Source of the DNA: Ignavibacteria bacterium
GTDB lineage: Bacteria; Bacteroidota; Ignavibacteria; Kapaibacteriales; UBA961
Direction: 5' to 3'
Length of the DNA stretch: 34,551 nt
NCBI GenBank assembly: GCA_947491315.1
Contig: CANLII010000005.1
Coordinates: forward strand, 1 to 34,551
Of the stretch, positions 24,801 through 32,054 are shown piece by piece. The notes under the pieces were generated by a model. That model ran no database searches, was not told the origin of the DNA, and was given only the letters and a program-made list of their open reading frames with translations. The translations under genes and the position numbers were made by a program. Each line of letters opens with the position of its first letter. Within the stretch, counting starts at the first letter, position 1.

Positions 24801-26570
24801 CCATATGAAACAACACCTGCATCACAAATGACACAACTTCCTATTCGTTTCAAAATCACGAATAACACAGGCAAGCAGTCTCCCTCAGTTAGTATCAATG
24901 TAAAGGTTCTTCAAGAATCAGATGATATTCGCAAAGCAGATGCATACTATTGCCGTAGCACAATCATTCCTTTTGTTAAGCCCGGCCAAATTGTACAATC
25001 AACCGTGCCAGCATGGAATGCTCGTCGTTGTCCTCCAGGTCGTTATCGTATCGTTGCTAGCTGTTTTGTACAGGGCGGTGATGTTGATAATTCAAATGAC
25101 ACTACATATAGCTTCTACAATCTCCGTTATGGACCTGTATTTGCTTATGATCCTCCAACCGCTCGTAATGATGTGCCGGACTTTACTCAACAAGCTACAG
25201 GTAGCCGTGTTGATGGTCGTGGTTTGAATACAGAAGCTTATTCAGGTGGTACTTGGCCAAATGCAGGTTCTATCGATGGTCGTTTGGCTTTCGGTCCTGA
25301 ATCAGGTTCAGCTTCAGGTCAATTTGCGATGCGCTTCCAATTGCTTTCACAAGATACAATCAAAGGCTTCCAAGCTTGGATGGGCGAAGTGAACCAAAGT
25401 CCTGATCCTATTTCTTTTGCATTGTATCGTGGTGGTGATGCTCCTCAAGCACAACCAATCGCAGGTACTAAAATTGGTAAGCAGAGAGGTTTTGATGATG
25501 TACGCAAAGACTTGTTCTATGGTCAGTACACAACATATCTTTTTGACAAACCGGTAGTTTTGGCACCAGGTGAATATTGGGCATCAATTGCACAGCTTGG
25601 TCTTGACGGTCTTGCACTTGGTGCATCTAGATCTCGTGTTGGTCAAATGGTTACCCATTACAATACAAATCCTCCAGGCCCAGGTGTGAGTGGTACTCAC
25701 TTGAATATTGATAAGAGTTTCCGTCAATTGAATGCGGCAAATCAACTTATCAATAAGAATGTGTTTGCTTATGAAAGAACTGCATATAGCGGAACTTGGG
25801 TTCAAGCAACTCCACTTTCTAATCCAATGTTTGGCCATTTGAGCCACGCTGATTTGGGTTCAATCCAAGGTTATAGAACTGCATCACGCGGTACTTGGTT
25901 GCCACTTATCAGACCATTCCTTGGTGACAAAGCATTTGCAACGGAGCCTACTCCTGATGACAACTGTATCGTCCCTGTTGAACTTTCATATTTTGATGGT
26001 CAAAAGCGTAATCGTTCAGTAGATCTCTTCTGGCAAACAGCATCTGAAGAGAATAATGCCGGCTTCCACGTAGAGCGTCGTATTGCCCGTGGTGATGCAC
26101 CAACAAATTGGGAATCAATCCAATTTATTCGTGGAGCAGGTAATTCTACAGTAGTTCGTGATTATTCCATCACAGATGAGAAAGTACAACCAGGTGTTAC
26201 ATATCAATATCGTTTGACCCAAATGGATCTTACTGGTACTGAATCATGTAAAGCTATTTCTGATGTACTTGAGTTTACAATTGATGAAACTTCAGCAATT
26301 GTACTTGAGCAAAATGTGCCGAATCCATTCTCAATGTCTACAAGCATCAGCTTCTATGTTCGTGATAGTGGCGTAACCAAGCTTGAAATCGTTGATATGT
26401 TCGGTCGTATAGCTCGCACTCTTTTCGACGGCGTTGCTTCTTCAGGCAAAACCTCGGTTGAGTGGGATGGTACAGATGATAGCGGTGCAAATGTAGCAAC
26501 AGGTACTTATATCTATCGCTTGACAAATGGTAATAATACCGAAGTAGCAAAGATGACGATTACTCGCTAA
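21879..26570 (+). CDS. Very large T9SS-secreted surface protein, function unknown
   Basis: This 1563-residue secreted protein has a signal peptide (MKKRVLIALLAFFTASIAAYA, cleavage before GGKEDG). Most of the body has beta-rich, Asn/Gly/Pro-rich character without a recognised catalytic motif. Near residue 1000 the run of Asp (QDDDDDFYVDNI) could bind calcium. Near the C-terminus is the segment PVELSYFDG...VDLFWQTASEENNAGF, common just before T9SS tails. The final 90 residues (VPNPFSMSTSISFYV ... GTYIYRLTNG) are a type A sorting domain. Codon use is visibly skewed to GGT, GTT, CGT and CCA, unlike neighbouring genes, suggesting high expression. AGGG lies eight bases before the chosen ATG; an upstream in-frame start at 21735 would bury the signal peptide. 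Confidence 0.85.
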   Translation: MKKRVLIALLAFFTASIAAYAGGKEDGTLRKSRFNATFPQPFTNFPALNNANNSRPNNSVHSVSTGYYIVDSDDDAGDFWRPNLDRAFLNRLNDTEPSEIIKWKQISTGPLQSFDGTEGRPFFRNPGNTTDSTDNAFAGPIKIGFPFFLNGVRYDSFYVSTNGLVSLSSPRYEYNSNGVRTGYNLYRDDVFARPVSGNPVTDVVADDYGYNFAVGNNPGSATAGIRNTGTGSLASLAGDIANAPIIAPAYGNLQLSQNPDFLEETRGQVWYKRADNPDGTRRLIIYFQNVAPIGGWNNGIAGTTTFNKDDQRILANFQVTLDQSDSSVYMYYERLEGSVVVSGVSVSAAAFFRMNTTIGVNGTTRNYNYKFPNCQSNLTQTEFQTAPRQHTQYLSRGNYSGSDVSGQLSGPAGHGSNTPANGLAIRFKQWRNVVRVVPEQIRYFGRELSSTANLDAYTREISTPEPELFAGHPQLGAIRPSAVFQNMTNDIQGPGVSLPPRPTGVNYTNQDLNFRVRMRIINQASNQTAYSRSVPIGVGCLTGNCPPDIDAKVQYGWLSGGSATGSFQGAGVAGTGIPAFPGQGACPLGGIPPYGIVRVQFPPFEPNELLDFQVGRLRLFVFSEGVDSIYRTLGDEWPFDDTVSRNVFVMRRLSFLNSDGFSDDANEYHVINGTPMPSVLKWVNYEAEISNGDEETYNPPPPRWAVGDVPGSLVTAKNRSTFKTASPVIKLNRVTLGGDDPSPSPGGDEIRSFPIDIRHLPNRKTQGSILTISYQRTGNKGDFGRGWADATIVGPEPRVIFNGQLGTIAGGVTADELRLEYARPSTNGIENIARQFNSAATDIAWSVHKRRGGGAAVTDNYVYSVFGAGGYRLGYLPEDKDSAVTLAQGLRADIYDDGKDVEFNKIFFRIPDSLIFAPNEAAKDFRFRLRVSAARNTAPPQPQDDDDDFYVDNIKLIYTNESPDIEMSLVQVLWPYETTPASQMTQLPIRFKITNNTGKQSPSVSINVKVLQESDDIRKADAYYCRSTIIPFVKPGQIVQSTVPAWNARRCPPGRYRIVASCFVQGGDVDNSNDTTYSFYNLRYGPVFAYDPPTARNDVPDFTQQATGSRVDGRGLNTEAYSGGTWPNAGSIDGRLAFGPESGSASGQFAMRFQLLSQDTIKGFQAWMGEVNQSPDPISFALYRGGDAPQAQPIAGTKIGKQRGFDDVRKDLFYGQYTTYLFDKPVVLAPGEYWASIAQLGLDGLALGASRSRVGQMVTHYNTNPPGPGVSGTHLNIDKSFRQLNAANQLINKNVFAYERTAYSGTWVQATPLSNPMFGHLSHADLGSIQGYRTASRGTWLPLIRPFLGDKAFATEPTPDDNCIVPVELSYFDGQKRNRSVDLFWQTASEENNAGFHVERRIARGDAPTNWESIQFIRGAGNSTVVRDYSITDEKVQPGVTYQYRLTQMDLTGTESCKAISDVLEFTIDETSAIVLEQNVPNPFSMSTSISFYVRDSGVTKLEIVDMFGRIARTLFDGVASSGKTSVEWDGTDDSGANVATGTYIYRLTNGNNTEVAKMTITR

Positions 26571-26592
26571 TCTAATCTTGTGAATGTTTTCG

Positions 26593-26630
26593 ATGCCCTC
26601 TGTGCTTTATTGCGCAGAGGGCATTGTTTT
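26593..26630 (+). terminator. Strong terminator after the large secreted protein gene
   Basis: ATGCCCTCTGTGC pairs with GCGCAGAGGGCAT (13 bp with one G-T pair, 6-nt loop), followed by TGTTTTGT. The tract is short but the stem is the strongest in the window. Confidence 0.85.
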
Positions 26631-26648
26631 GTATAATGGAGAGTACAC

Positions 26649-26993
26649 ATGAGTGAAACTATATTTCATAAAATCATACGCAGAGAAATTCCCGCAACGA
26701 TTGAATGTGAATCTGAGACTTTGATTGTCATTCGTGATATCAATCCTCAAGCTCCTTTTCATTGTCTTATTATTCCAAAGAAAATCATACGAAGTATTCA
26801 GGATATTGCGGAAGATGATGCTGAATTATTACTTGAAATGGTTCAAGCGGCAAGTTCATTGGCTAAAAAGTATGCATTTGAAAAAGATGGATATCGATTA
26901 GTCATAAATTGCGAAGAATGGGGAGGACAAACTGTGTTTCAATTACATATGCATATGTTGGCGGGTGCTCAATTATCAGGAGGTTTTGCATGA
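26649..26993 (+). CDS. HIT-family (HINT-like) nucleotide-binding protein
   Basis: This 114-residue cytoplasmic protein belongs to the histidine triad family, which hydrolyses nucleoside phosphoramidates or aminoacyl-adenylates. Family features are IFHKIIRREIPA near the N-terminus, APFHCLIIPKK (35-45) and GGQTVFQLHMHMLAG (92-106). The canonical triad is HxHxH; here the first histidine is Gln98, while the catalytic-position H100 and the third H102 remain. GGAG lies eight bases before the start. Its stop overlaps the start of the arabinose-5-phosphate isomerase gene (ATGA), so the two are translated together. Confidence 0.92.
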   Translation: MSETIFHKIIRREIPATIECESETLIVIRDINPQAPFHCLIIPKKIIRSIQDIAEDDAELLLEMVQAASSLAKKYAFEKDGYRLVINCEEWGGQTVFQLHMHMLAGAQLSGGFA

Positions 26994-27967
26994 AAAATCA
27001 ACTGTTGGAAACAGTAGCTCAAGATTCATTTTTGCATGAAATTCAGGAGTTAACTTCTGCATCGCAAAGGATTCAATGGAGTTCAATCATTGATGCTGGA
27101 AGATTAATGATGGATGCAGATCATGTCATAACGATCGGAGTTGGAAAGTCTGCCATTATGGCTAAGAGAATGTCAGCATCATTGACTAGCATCGGAGTTA
27201 AGTCGGTATTTCTTCATCCCATTGATGCTATGCATGGTGATATAGGTATCATAGGAAAGAATGATACAATAATCATATTTAGCAATAGCGGGAATACTCA
27301 AGAAATAGTTTCAATATTGCCATTTCTAAAGATGCGCTCAAAGGCAATCATTGCGATTATTGGAAATATTGTATCTATTATAGCAAAACAAAGCGATGTC
27401 TGCATTGATGCAAGCATTACTCGAGAAAGTTGTCCATTGAATATCGTGCCGACCACTAGTTTACTCATGGCAACAGCAATTTCTAATACTTTGATAGTTA
27501 CTTTGATGAATCTAATTCAAGTAACCAAGGACGACTTTGCTCATTCGCATCCTGCGGGTCAATTGGGGAGGAATCTATTGCTGACAGTCGAAACTGTTAT
27601 GATCAAAGGTGACTCATCGCTTCCTTTTGGGAATCCCCAAGATTCATTAAAAGATCTCATTATTATAATGAGTGAAAGAAGACTTGGATGTGCAATCATA
27701 ACTGATGACAATAAAAAACTCATCGGATTTATAACTGATGGAGATGTCCGAAGATGTCTTTCTACTATTGAAAATCTGATTGATATTCAAGCAAAGGACA
27801 TTATGACATCAAATCCAATAACTATCAAAGCAGAATCGAGTTTGGGGGAAGCTTTGTCTTTGATGGAGGACAGGGAACATAAGATTGGAGTATTGCCTGT
27901 AGTTGATTTCAATGATCAATGCATTGGAATCATTCGATTACATGATATAGCAGGTCATATTCGCTGA
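26990..27967 (+). CDS. kdsD: D-arabinose-5-phosphate isomerase (SIS + two CBS domains)
   Basis: This 325-residue enzyme converts D-ribulose 5-phosphate to D-arabinose 5-phosphate, the first step toward KDO in the LPS inner core. The SIS domain (about 40-175) has ITIGVGKSAIMAKR (47-60) and the sugar-phosphate loop FSNSGNTQE (97-105). The C-terminal end of the isomerase domain is AHSHPAGQLGRNLL (184-197), equivalent to FHPGGALG in the E. coli enzyme. Two CBS domains follow at about 203-260 and 268-325. The start at 26990 has a perfect AGGAGG six bases upstream. A GutQ-type paralogue has the same architecture and cannot be excluded, but as the only visible copy, kdsD is the likelier role. Confidence 0.92.
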   Translation: MKNQLLETVAQDSFLHEIQELTSASQRIQWSSIIDAGRLMMDADHVITIGVGKSAIMAKRMSASLTSIGVKSVFLHPIDAMHGDIGIIGKNDTIIIFSNSGNTQEIVSILPFLKMRSKAIIAIIGNIVSIIAKQSDVCIDASITRESCPLNIVPTTSLLMATAISNTLIVTLMNLIQVTKDDFAHSHPAGQLGRNLLLTVETVMIKGDSSLPFGNPQDSLKDLIIIMSERRLGCAIITDDNKKLIGFITDGDVRRCLSTIENLIDIQAKDIMTSNPITIKAESSLGEALSLMEDREHKIGVLPVVDFNDQCIGIIRLHDIAGHIR

Positions 27968-29182
27968 TTAGCGTCTCGGATTTGCAATTGGAATGGTCTT
28001 CGGTGTTTCAATTTTTTTGGATTCCGAAGACTTTTTCTTTTCGGTTATAGGCTTTTTGGGGATAGTCTTTTTTTTCTCTTTAGTCTTACTCGTAGCGGAC
28101 TTCTTTTTCACAATGCCACTGGCTTTTGATTTCTCAGTGACTTTCTTCTTAGTTGATGAAGCGGTTTCTGTTACCTTTTTCTTAGGCTTGATGACATCAG
28201 TAGCATCTTTTTTTGTCTTTGCAGATGTTGATGTTGTTTTTTTTGAGGCTGTAAGAGTTTCAGATTTAGGTTTTACTGTTTTTTCGACCTTCTTTGGAGT
28301 ACTCTGTTTTGCTAGTTCGGACTTTGGTTTTTCCTCTTTTTTCTTATCTGCATTCCCATCAGAGTCAGAATACGGCATTGCAGATGTGAGCATTTCATTT
28401 GCAGTGATTTTCATTTCCCGGATAATTGTCCCTTCTTTACCGATATTGTCAAGTGTCTGACCATTTCTATTGAAAATCGCTCCACCATTGTTTGAAATGG
28501 AGAGTATGAAGTATTCAACTGCAGTCCAACGACCTGATTGACCTGAAGCTAGGAGTACTTCTTCACTTTTTTTGCCATCGGCATTGATAGTAAACCAGAT
28601 ATTGTTTTTTGCTGTCACTTCAAGTATGATACTGTCTTTGGTTGGCTCATCTTCGAACATTGACAATAAACCACCGCCTGACTCACTGGAAGAACCTGAT
28701 GATTGATTCGTAACTTCTGATGGTGTTCCCGGTTCAACAGGTGTATCATCTACTATGTCTTTAACAAAAAGATAATAAATGCCAACTACTAGAATCAAAA
28801 TCATGGCCGCAGAGATGACACCACTTACCAGTCTCGGGGAATATCTTGATGCATCTAATGTTTTTAAAGGTGTTGGTGGAGTATATTCTTTTTCCTTTTC
28901 TTTTTCGGGATTAATCAGTGTGCCTATGAATGATTGCTCTTGAACTTGAGGCATAATTCCGGAATCAGCAAATGATTTTTCAAAATCTTCCATTGGTAAT
29001 TTGAGGAATTGCCAATAGGATTTACTGAATGAACGCAAGTATGTTGGTGGTAAGATGCTATTCTTCCCTTTCTCCAAAGCATCAATGATATTGACACGGA
29101 TATTGGTTTGTCGAGAGACATCTGCCTGAGTAAGGTTCAGTTCTTCCCTACGATTGCGTAATATCGTACCGAGTTGACTCAT
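27968..29182 (-). CDS. rodZ: RodZ-like membrane protein with long lysine-rich C-terminal tail
   Basis: This 404-residue bitopic membrane protein has an N-terminal Xre-type helix-turn-helix (about 1-65, LGTILRNRREELNLTQADVS) that in RodZ binds MreB, then a linker and one membrane helix (about 118-140). A Ser/Gly-rich linker and a periplasmic DUF4115-like beta domain (about 183-262, SIILEVTAKNNIWFTINADG) follow. RodZ couples MreB filaments to cell-wall synthesis in rod-shaped cells. The last 125 residues (about 279-404) are almost entirely Lys, Ser, Thr, Glu and Pro with motifs such as KPKKKVTE and STKKKVTEK; this tail is not part of the usual family. The stop abuts the stop of kdsD with no gap. 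No consensus promoter was found upstream. Confidence 0.85.
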   Translation of the reverse strand: MSQLGTILRNRREELNLTQADVSRQTNIRVNIIDALEKGKNSILPPTYLRSFSKSYWQFLKLPMEDFEKSFADSGIMPQVQEQSFIGTLINPEKEKEKEYTPPTPLKTLDASRYSPRLVSGVISAAMILILVVGIYYLFVKDIVDDTPVEPGTPSEVTNQSSGSSSESGGGLLSMFEDEPTKDSIILEVTAKNNIWFTINADGKKSEEVLLASGQSGRWTAVEYFILSISNNGGAIFNRNGQTLDNIGKEGTIIREMKITANEMLTSAMPYSDSDGNADKKKEEKPKSELAKQSTPKKVEKTVKPKSETLTASKKTTSTSAKTKKDATDVIKPKKKVTETASSTKKKVTEKSKASGIVKKKSATSKTKEKKKTIPKKPITEKKKSSESKKIETPKTIPIANPRR

Positions 29183-29321
29183 TCGGGTAGGCTTTCATGA
29201 AAATAGAATATAAACATAAGGATTATATTGGACTTATCTCCGTGAATATTCATTCATTTAGATGAATCTTGCATAACTACAGACAAACATGGGGATTTCA
29301 TAGAAAGCAAGTAAGTTTGTA

Positions 29322-29903
29322 ATGTACTTTCCGGAATGTCATGCCATGTATTTTGATAAAATAATATTTCTCTATGCTCTGTATGTTGCTTTTGCATACG
29401 GAATGCTTGCACTTGGCGCGACATATTTTCGAAATGCACTTGATGCAAGTCAAAGAGCAGAAATTAGTATGGGTGAAACTTTTTTATTTGTGGTTAATCC
29501 TTTGACATATCTTCTGCTTGGGGCAATCTTCTTCCTTTTCTGTATTTTTGCATTTATTGCATTGAATATTTCAACGCCAACAGTATTGTCATATGTGTTC
29601 CCACTTGCACTCTTCATAAATGCGGTGCAAGTTTTATATAGAGCTTCTGAGCAAAGAGCGGAGCTATGTACAAAAGGACTGATCATCAGACCTATTTTCC
29701 TGGGTGAAACAACATCTGTAGCATATGAGAATATGATACGCGTTGAGATAACTCCCACGATATCATGGTTCAAATGTCAGTTTTATGTTCTGCCATTTGA
29801 CTTTGCGGGACAATGCCTATTGAATGAGGAACAGAAAAACAAGCTTATTTCAGCACTGAATGGTACTTCGCTTTGCGAGGTCCGATTCCTTTCAAATGGA
29901 TGA
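29322..29903 (+). CDS. Small integral membrane protein, unrecognised
   Basis: This protein of up to 193 residues is not recognised. Three hydrophobic segments are visible at about 15-35 (FLYALYVAFAYGMLALGATYF), 62-85 (YLLLGAIFFLFCIFAFIAL) and 88-107. A cytoplasmic-like C-terminal domain follows (about 110-193, with GLIIRPIFLGETTSVAYENMIRVEI), resembling the PH-like segment of some bacterial membrane proteins, but that comparison is weak. The start is uncertain: ATG at 29322 or 29346. A -7-like box TAAGTTTG (29312-29319) without a -33 partner would favour the later start. It lies four bases upstream of the DUF1446 gene and is probably co-transcribed with it. The 139 nt upstream shows nothing else. 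Confidence 0.7.
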   Translation: MYFPECHAMYFDKIIFLYALYVAFAYGMLALGATYFRNALDASQRAEISMGETFLFVVNPLTYLLLGAIFFLFCIFAFIALNISTPTVLSYVFPLALFINAVQVLYRASEQRAELCTKGLIIRPIFLGETTSVAYENMIRVEITPTISWFKCQFYVLPFDFAGQCLLNEEQKNKLISALNGTSLCEVRFLSNG

Positions 29904-29907
29904 TATT

Positions 29908-31269
29908 ATGTCAAAACAATCTATACGCATAGCTTCAGGTCAAGGTTTTTGGGGTGATTTACTCACTGCTCCACTCATTCAGGTCTCAAAAGGAGCTATT
30001 GATTATCTCATGCTGGATTATCTGGCAGAAGTGACAATGTCCATCGTACAAAAACAAAAATTGAAGAATCCTGCTTTGGGATATGCAAAAGATCTTGTGC
30101 AAACCTGTGAAGATATTCTACCGTATATTTCCTCAAAAGGGATAAAACTCATAACCAATGGTGGTGGAGTAAACCCGGAAGGTGCGCGAGATGCTGTATT
30201 TGAAGTTGCAAAAAAACTTGGTATAACCGGTTTGAAGATTGGTGTCGTGATGGGAGATAATATCCTCATGCATATTGATGGTCTTATTGCAGATGGACAT
30301 GCAATGAATAATATGGAAACAGGCCAGCCAATCAGTGAAGTAAAGGATAAATTACTAAGTGCAAATGTGTATTTCGGTGCAAAACCTATTGTTGAGGCAT
30401 TACAGGCCGGAGCGGATATCGTCATTACAGGCAGAACAACCGATACAGGTCTCACGCTTGCTCCGATGATTCATGAATTTGGTTGGAGTTTTGAAGATTG
30501 GGACAAACTTGCTTCCGGTACAGTTGCAGGACATATCAATGAATGTGGTGCTCAAGCTTCAGGTGGCAATTTCTTGGGAGATTGGGAATCTTTGCCTGAT
30601 ATGGCGAATGTTGGATTTCCCATCATCGAGGCATTTCCCGATGGCTCATTCATTGTCACAAAACATGAGGGTACCGGTGGTGCAGTCACAAGAGAAACTG
30701 TAAGCGAGCAATTGATGTATGAGATTGGTGATCCTTCCGAATATATCACCCCTGATTGCATTGCTGATTTCACTTCCATCCACATGGATGATCTTGGAAA
30801 TAACCGAGTAAAGGTGTATGGAATTACAGGGAAACCCGCAACTCCATTTTTCAAAGTATCGGCTTCCTATGAAGATGGATATGTTGCATTTAGTTCTCTC
30901 ACATATTCTGCACCTGATGCATATAAAAAAGCCAAAGCCGCAGATGCTATTTTGAGAAAAAGACTCGATCAACTTGATTTACATTTTGATGAAATCAGAA
31001 CGGAGTTCATTGGCATGAATGCTTGTCATGGACCAATAGCACAAGCGATTGAACCCAATGAAGTGATGATGCGCATTGGTGTTCGCGGACAAGATTATAA
31101 AGCCGTTGAACGATTCGGAAAAGAAATTGCACCGCTTATTTTGACGGGTCCACCCAGTGCGACGGGATTTGCTGGAGGCAGACCTAAGCCTTCATCCGTG
31201 GTTGCATATTTCCCGGCTTTGCTTAGAAAGGATATGGTGAATCACAGCGTAGTGGTTAGTGAATTATGA
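29908..31269 (+). CDS. DUF1446 / AtuA-family protein
   Basis: This 453-residue protein matches the acyclic terpene utilisation family (AtuA, DUF1446), seen in IRIASGQGFWGD (near residues 6-17), LITNGGGVNPEGARDAV, ADIVITGRTTDTGLTLAP, GHINECGAQASGGNF and GPPSATGFAGGRPKP. AtuA is required for acyclic terpene (citronellol) catabolism in Pseudomonas, but its biochemical role is not well established. No geranyl-CoA carboxylase or other atu gene is nearby, so a terpene role is not supported here. GGATG lies a few bases before the ATG at 29908; upstream in-frame starts at 29896 and 29860 also exist. It overlaps the following glycosyltransferase gene by four bases. Confidence 0.85.
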   Translation: MSKQSIRIASGQGFWGDLLTAPLIQVSKGAIDYLMLDYLAEVTMSIVQKQKLKNPALGYAKDLVQTCEDILPYISSKGIKLITNGGGVNPEGARDAVFEVAKKLGITGLKIGVVMGDNILMHIDGLIADGHAMNNMETGQPISEVKDKLLSANVYFGAKPIVEALQAGADIVITGRTTDTGLTLAPMIHEFGWSFEDWDKLASGTVAGHINECGAQASGGNFLGDWESLPDMANVGFPIIEAFPDGSFIVTKHEGTGGAVTRETVSEQLMYEIGDPSEYITPDCIADFTSIHMDDLGNNRVKVYGITGKPATPFFKVSASYEDGYVAFSSLTYSAPDAYKKAKAADAILRKRLDQLDLHFDEIRTEFIGMNACHGPIAQAIEPNEVMMRIGVRGQDYKAVERFGKEIAPLILTGPPSATGFAGGRPKPSSVVAYFPALLRKDMVNHSVVVSEL

Positions 31270-32054
31270 TGATTGAGGAAGGACATCGAGAAGAATCGAA
31301 ACAAAATGATATTGCTCGCAATCCCTCAATAAGCATCATAATCCCTGTGTTGCAAGAAGAGAAATTACTTGCTCGTACGCTATCGATTTTTACGCATGAG
31401 AGAAAACGCCATTTTGACCTTGAGATCATAGTCAGTGATGGTGGTAGTACGGATGCCACCATTGACATTGCGCGAAGGTATGCTGATACTGTGATTTGTC
31501 ACTCTGAGCAAAGAAGGCAGACTATTGCTGAAGGTAGAAATAAGGGAGCCGAACAAGCGAGGGGAGAAATTTTTGTGTTTTTGAATGCGGATACTTTTCC
31601 TGCAGATCCCGATGGGTTTTTGGAACATGTAATAGAGTGGCATAAACTTACATATAAACCCTGCGCACTTGCATGTTCTGTTAGTATTTATCCTGAAGAA
31701 AGAACATTTCCGGATTCCATGTTTTCTTGGATCTTGAATTCATATATTGGATTCATGGTTAATGTTGCCGGTTTCGGCATGGGAAGAGGAGAGTGTCAGA
31801 TCTTCACGCGTTCAGCATTTTATTCTGCTGGGATGTATAATGCTGCAATTCCTGCAGGGGAAGATTTTGAGATATTTCGTAGAACAAGAAAAATAGGTGG
31901 CTTGTCTTTTGTTAAGAAGTTACTTGTATATGAATCTCCCAGAAGATTTCGCCGTTATGGATATCCTCGCATTTTGCTGGAATGGGCCATAAATTGGTTT
32001 TGGGTATTGTTTTTCGGAAAAGCAAGATCGAAAGAATGGGAAGCCGTCCGTTAG
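31266..32054 (+). CDS. Family 2 glycosyltransferase
   Basis: This 262-residue GT-A enzyme has a polar N-terminal 20 residues, then the GT2 core: ISIIIPVLQEEKLLARTLS (22-40), DLEIIVSDGGSTDATI (51-66) and the DxD-equivalent FLNADT (105-110). The acceptor region has AAIPAGEDFEIFRRTRK with the catalytic-base-like ED pair. The C-terminal RRYGYPRILLEWAINWFWVLFFG may associate with the membrane. The donor and acceptor are unknown; a role in surface glycans is an inference from the envelope context. It is coupled to the DUF1446 gene by an ATGA overlap and converges tail-to-tail with the gene at 32051, overlapping it by four bases. Confidence 0.85.
   Translation: MMIEEGHREESKQNDIARNPSISIIIPVLQEEKLLARTLSIFTHERKRHFDLEIIVSDGGSTDATIDIARRYADTVICHSEQRRQTIAEGRNKGAEQARGEIFVFLNADTFPADPDGFLEHVIEWHKLTYKPCALACSVSIYPEERTFPDSMFSWILNSYIGFMVNVAGFGMGRGECQIFTRSAFYSAGMYNAAIPAGEDFEIFRRTRKIGGLSFVKKLLVYESPRRFRRYGYPRILLEWAINWFWVLFFGKARSKEWEAVR

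Noticed and set aside
27993-28460. Plus-strand open frame rich in Phe and Val opposite the rodZ-like gene
   Set aside because: It is antisense to the Lys-rich tail, where AAG/AAA codons read as Phe/Leu on the other strand.
29244-29268. Hairpin ATTCAT/ATGAAT in the gap between the rodZ-like and membrane protein genes
   Set aside because: Only a 6-bp AT-rich stem with no T tract; likely chance.
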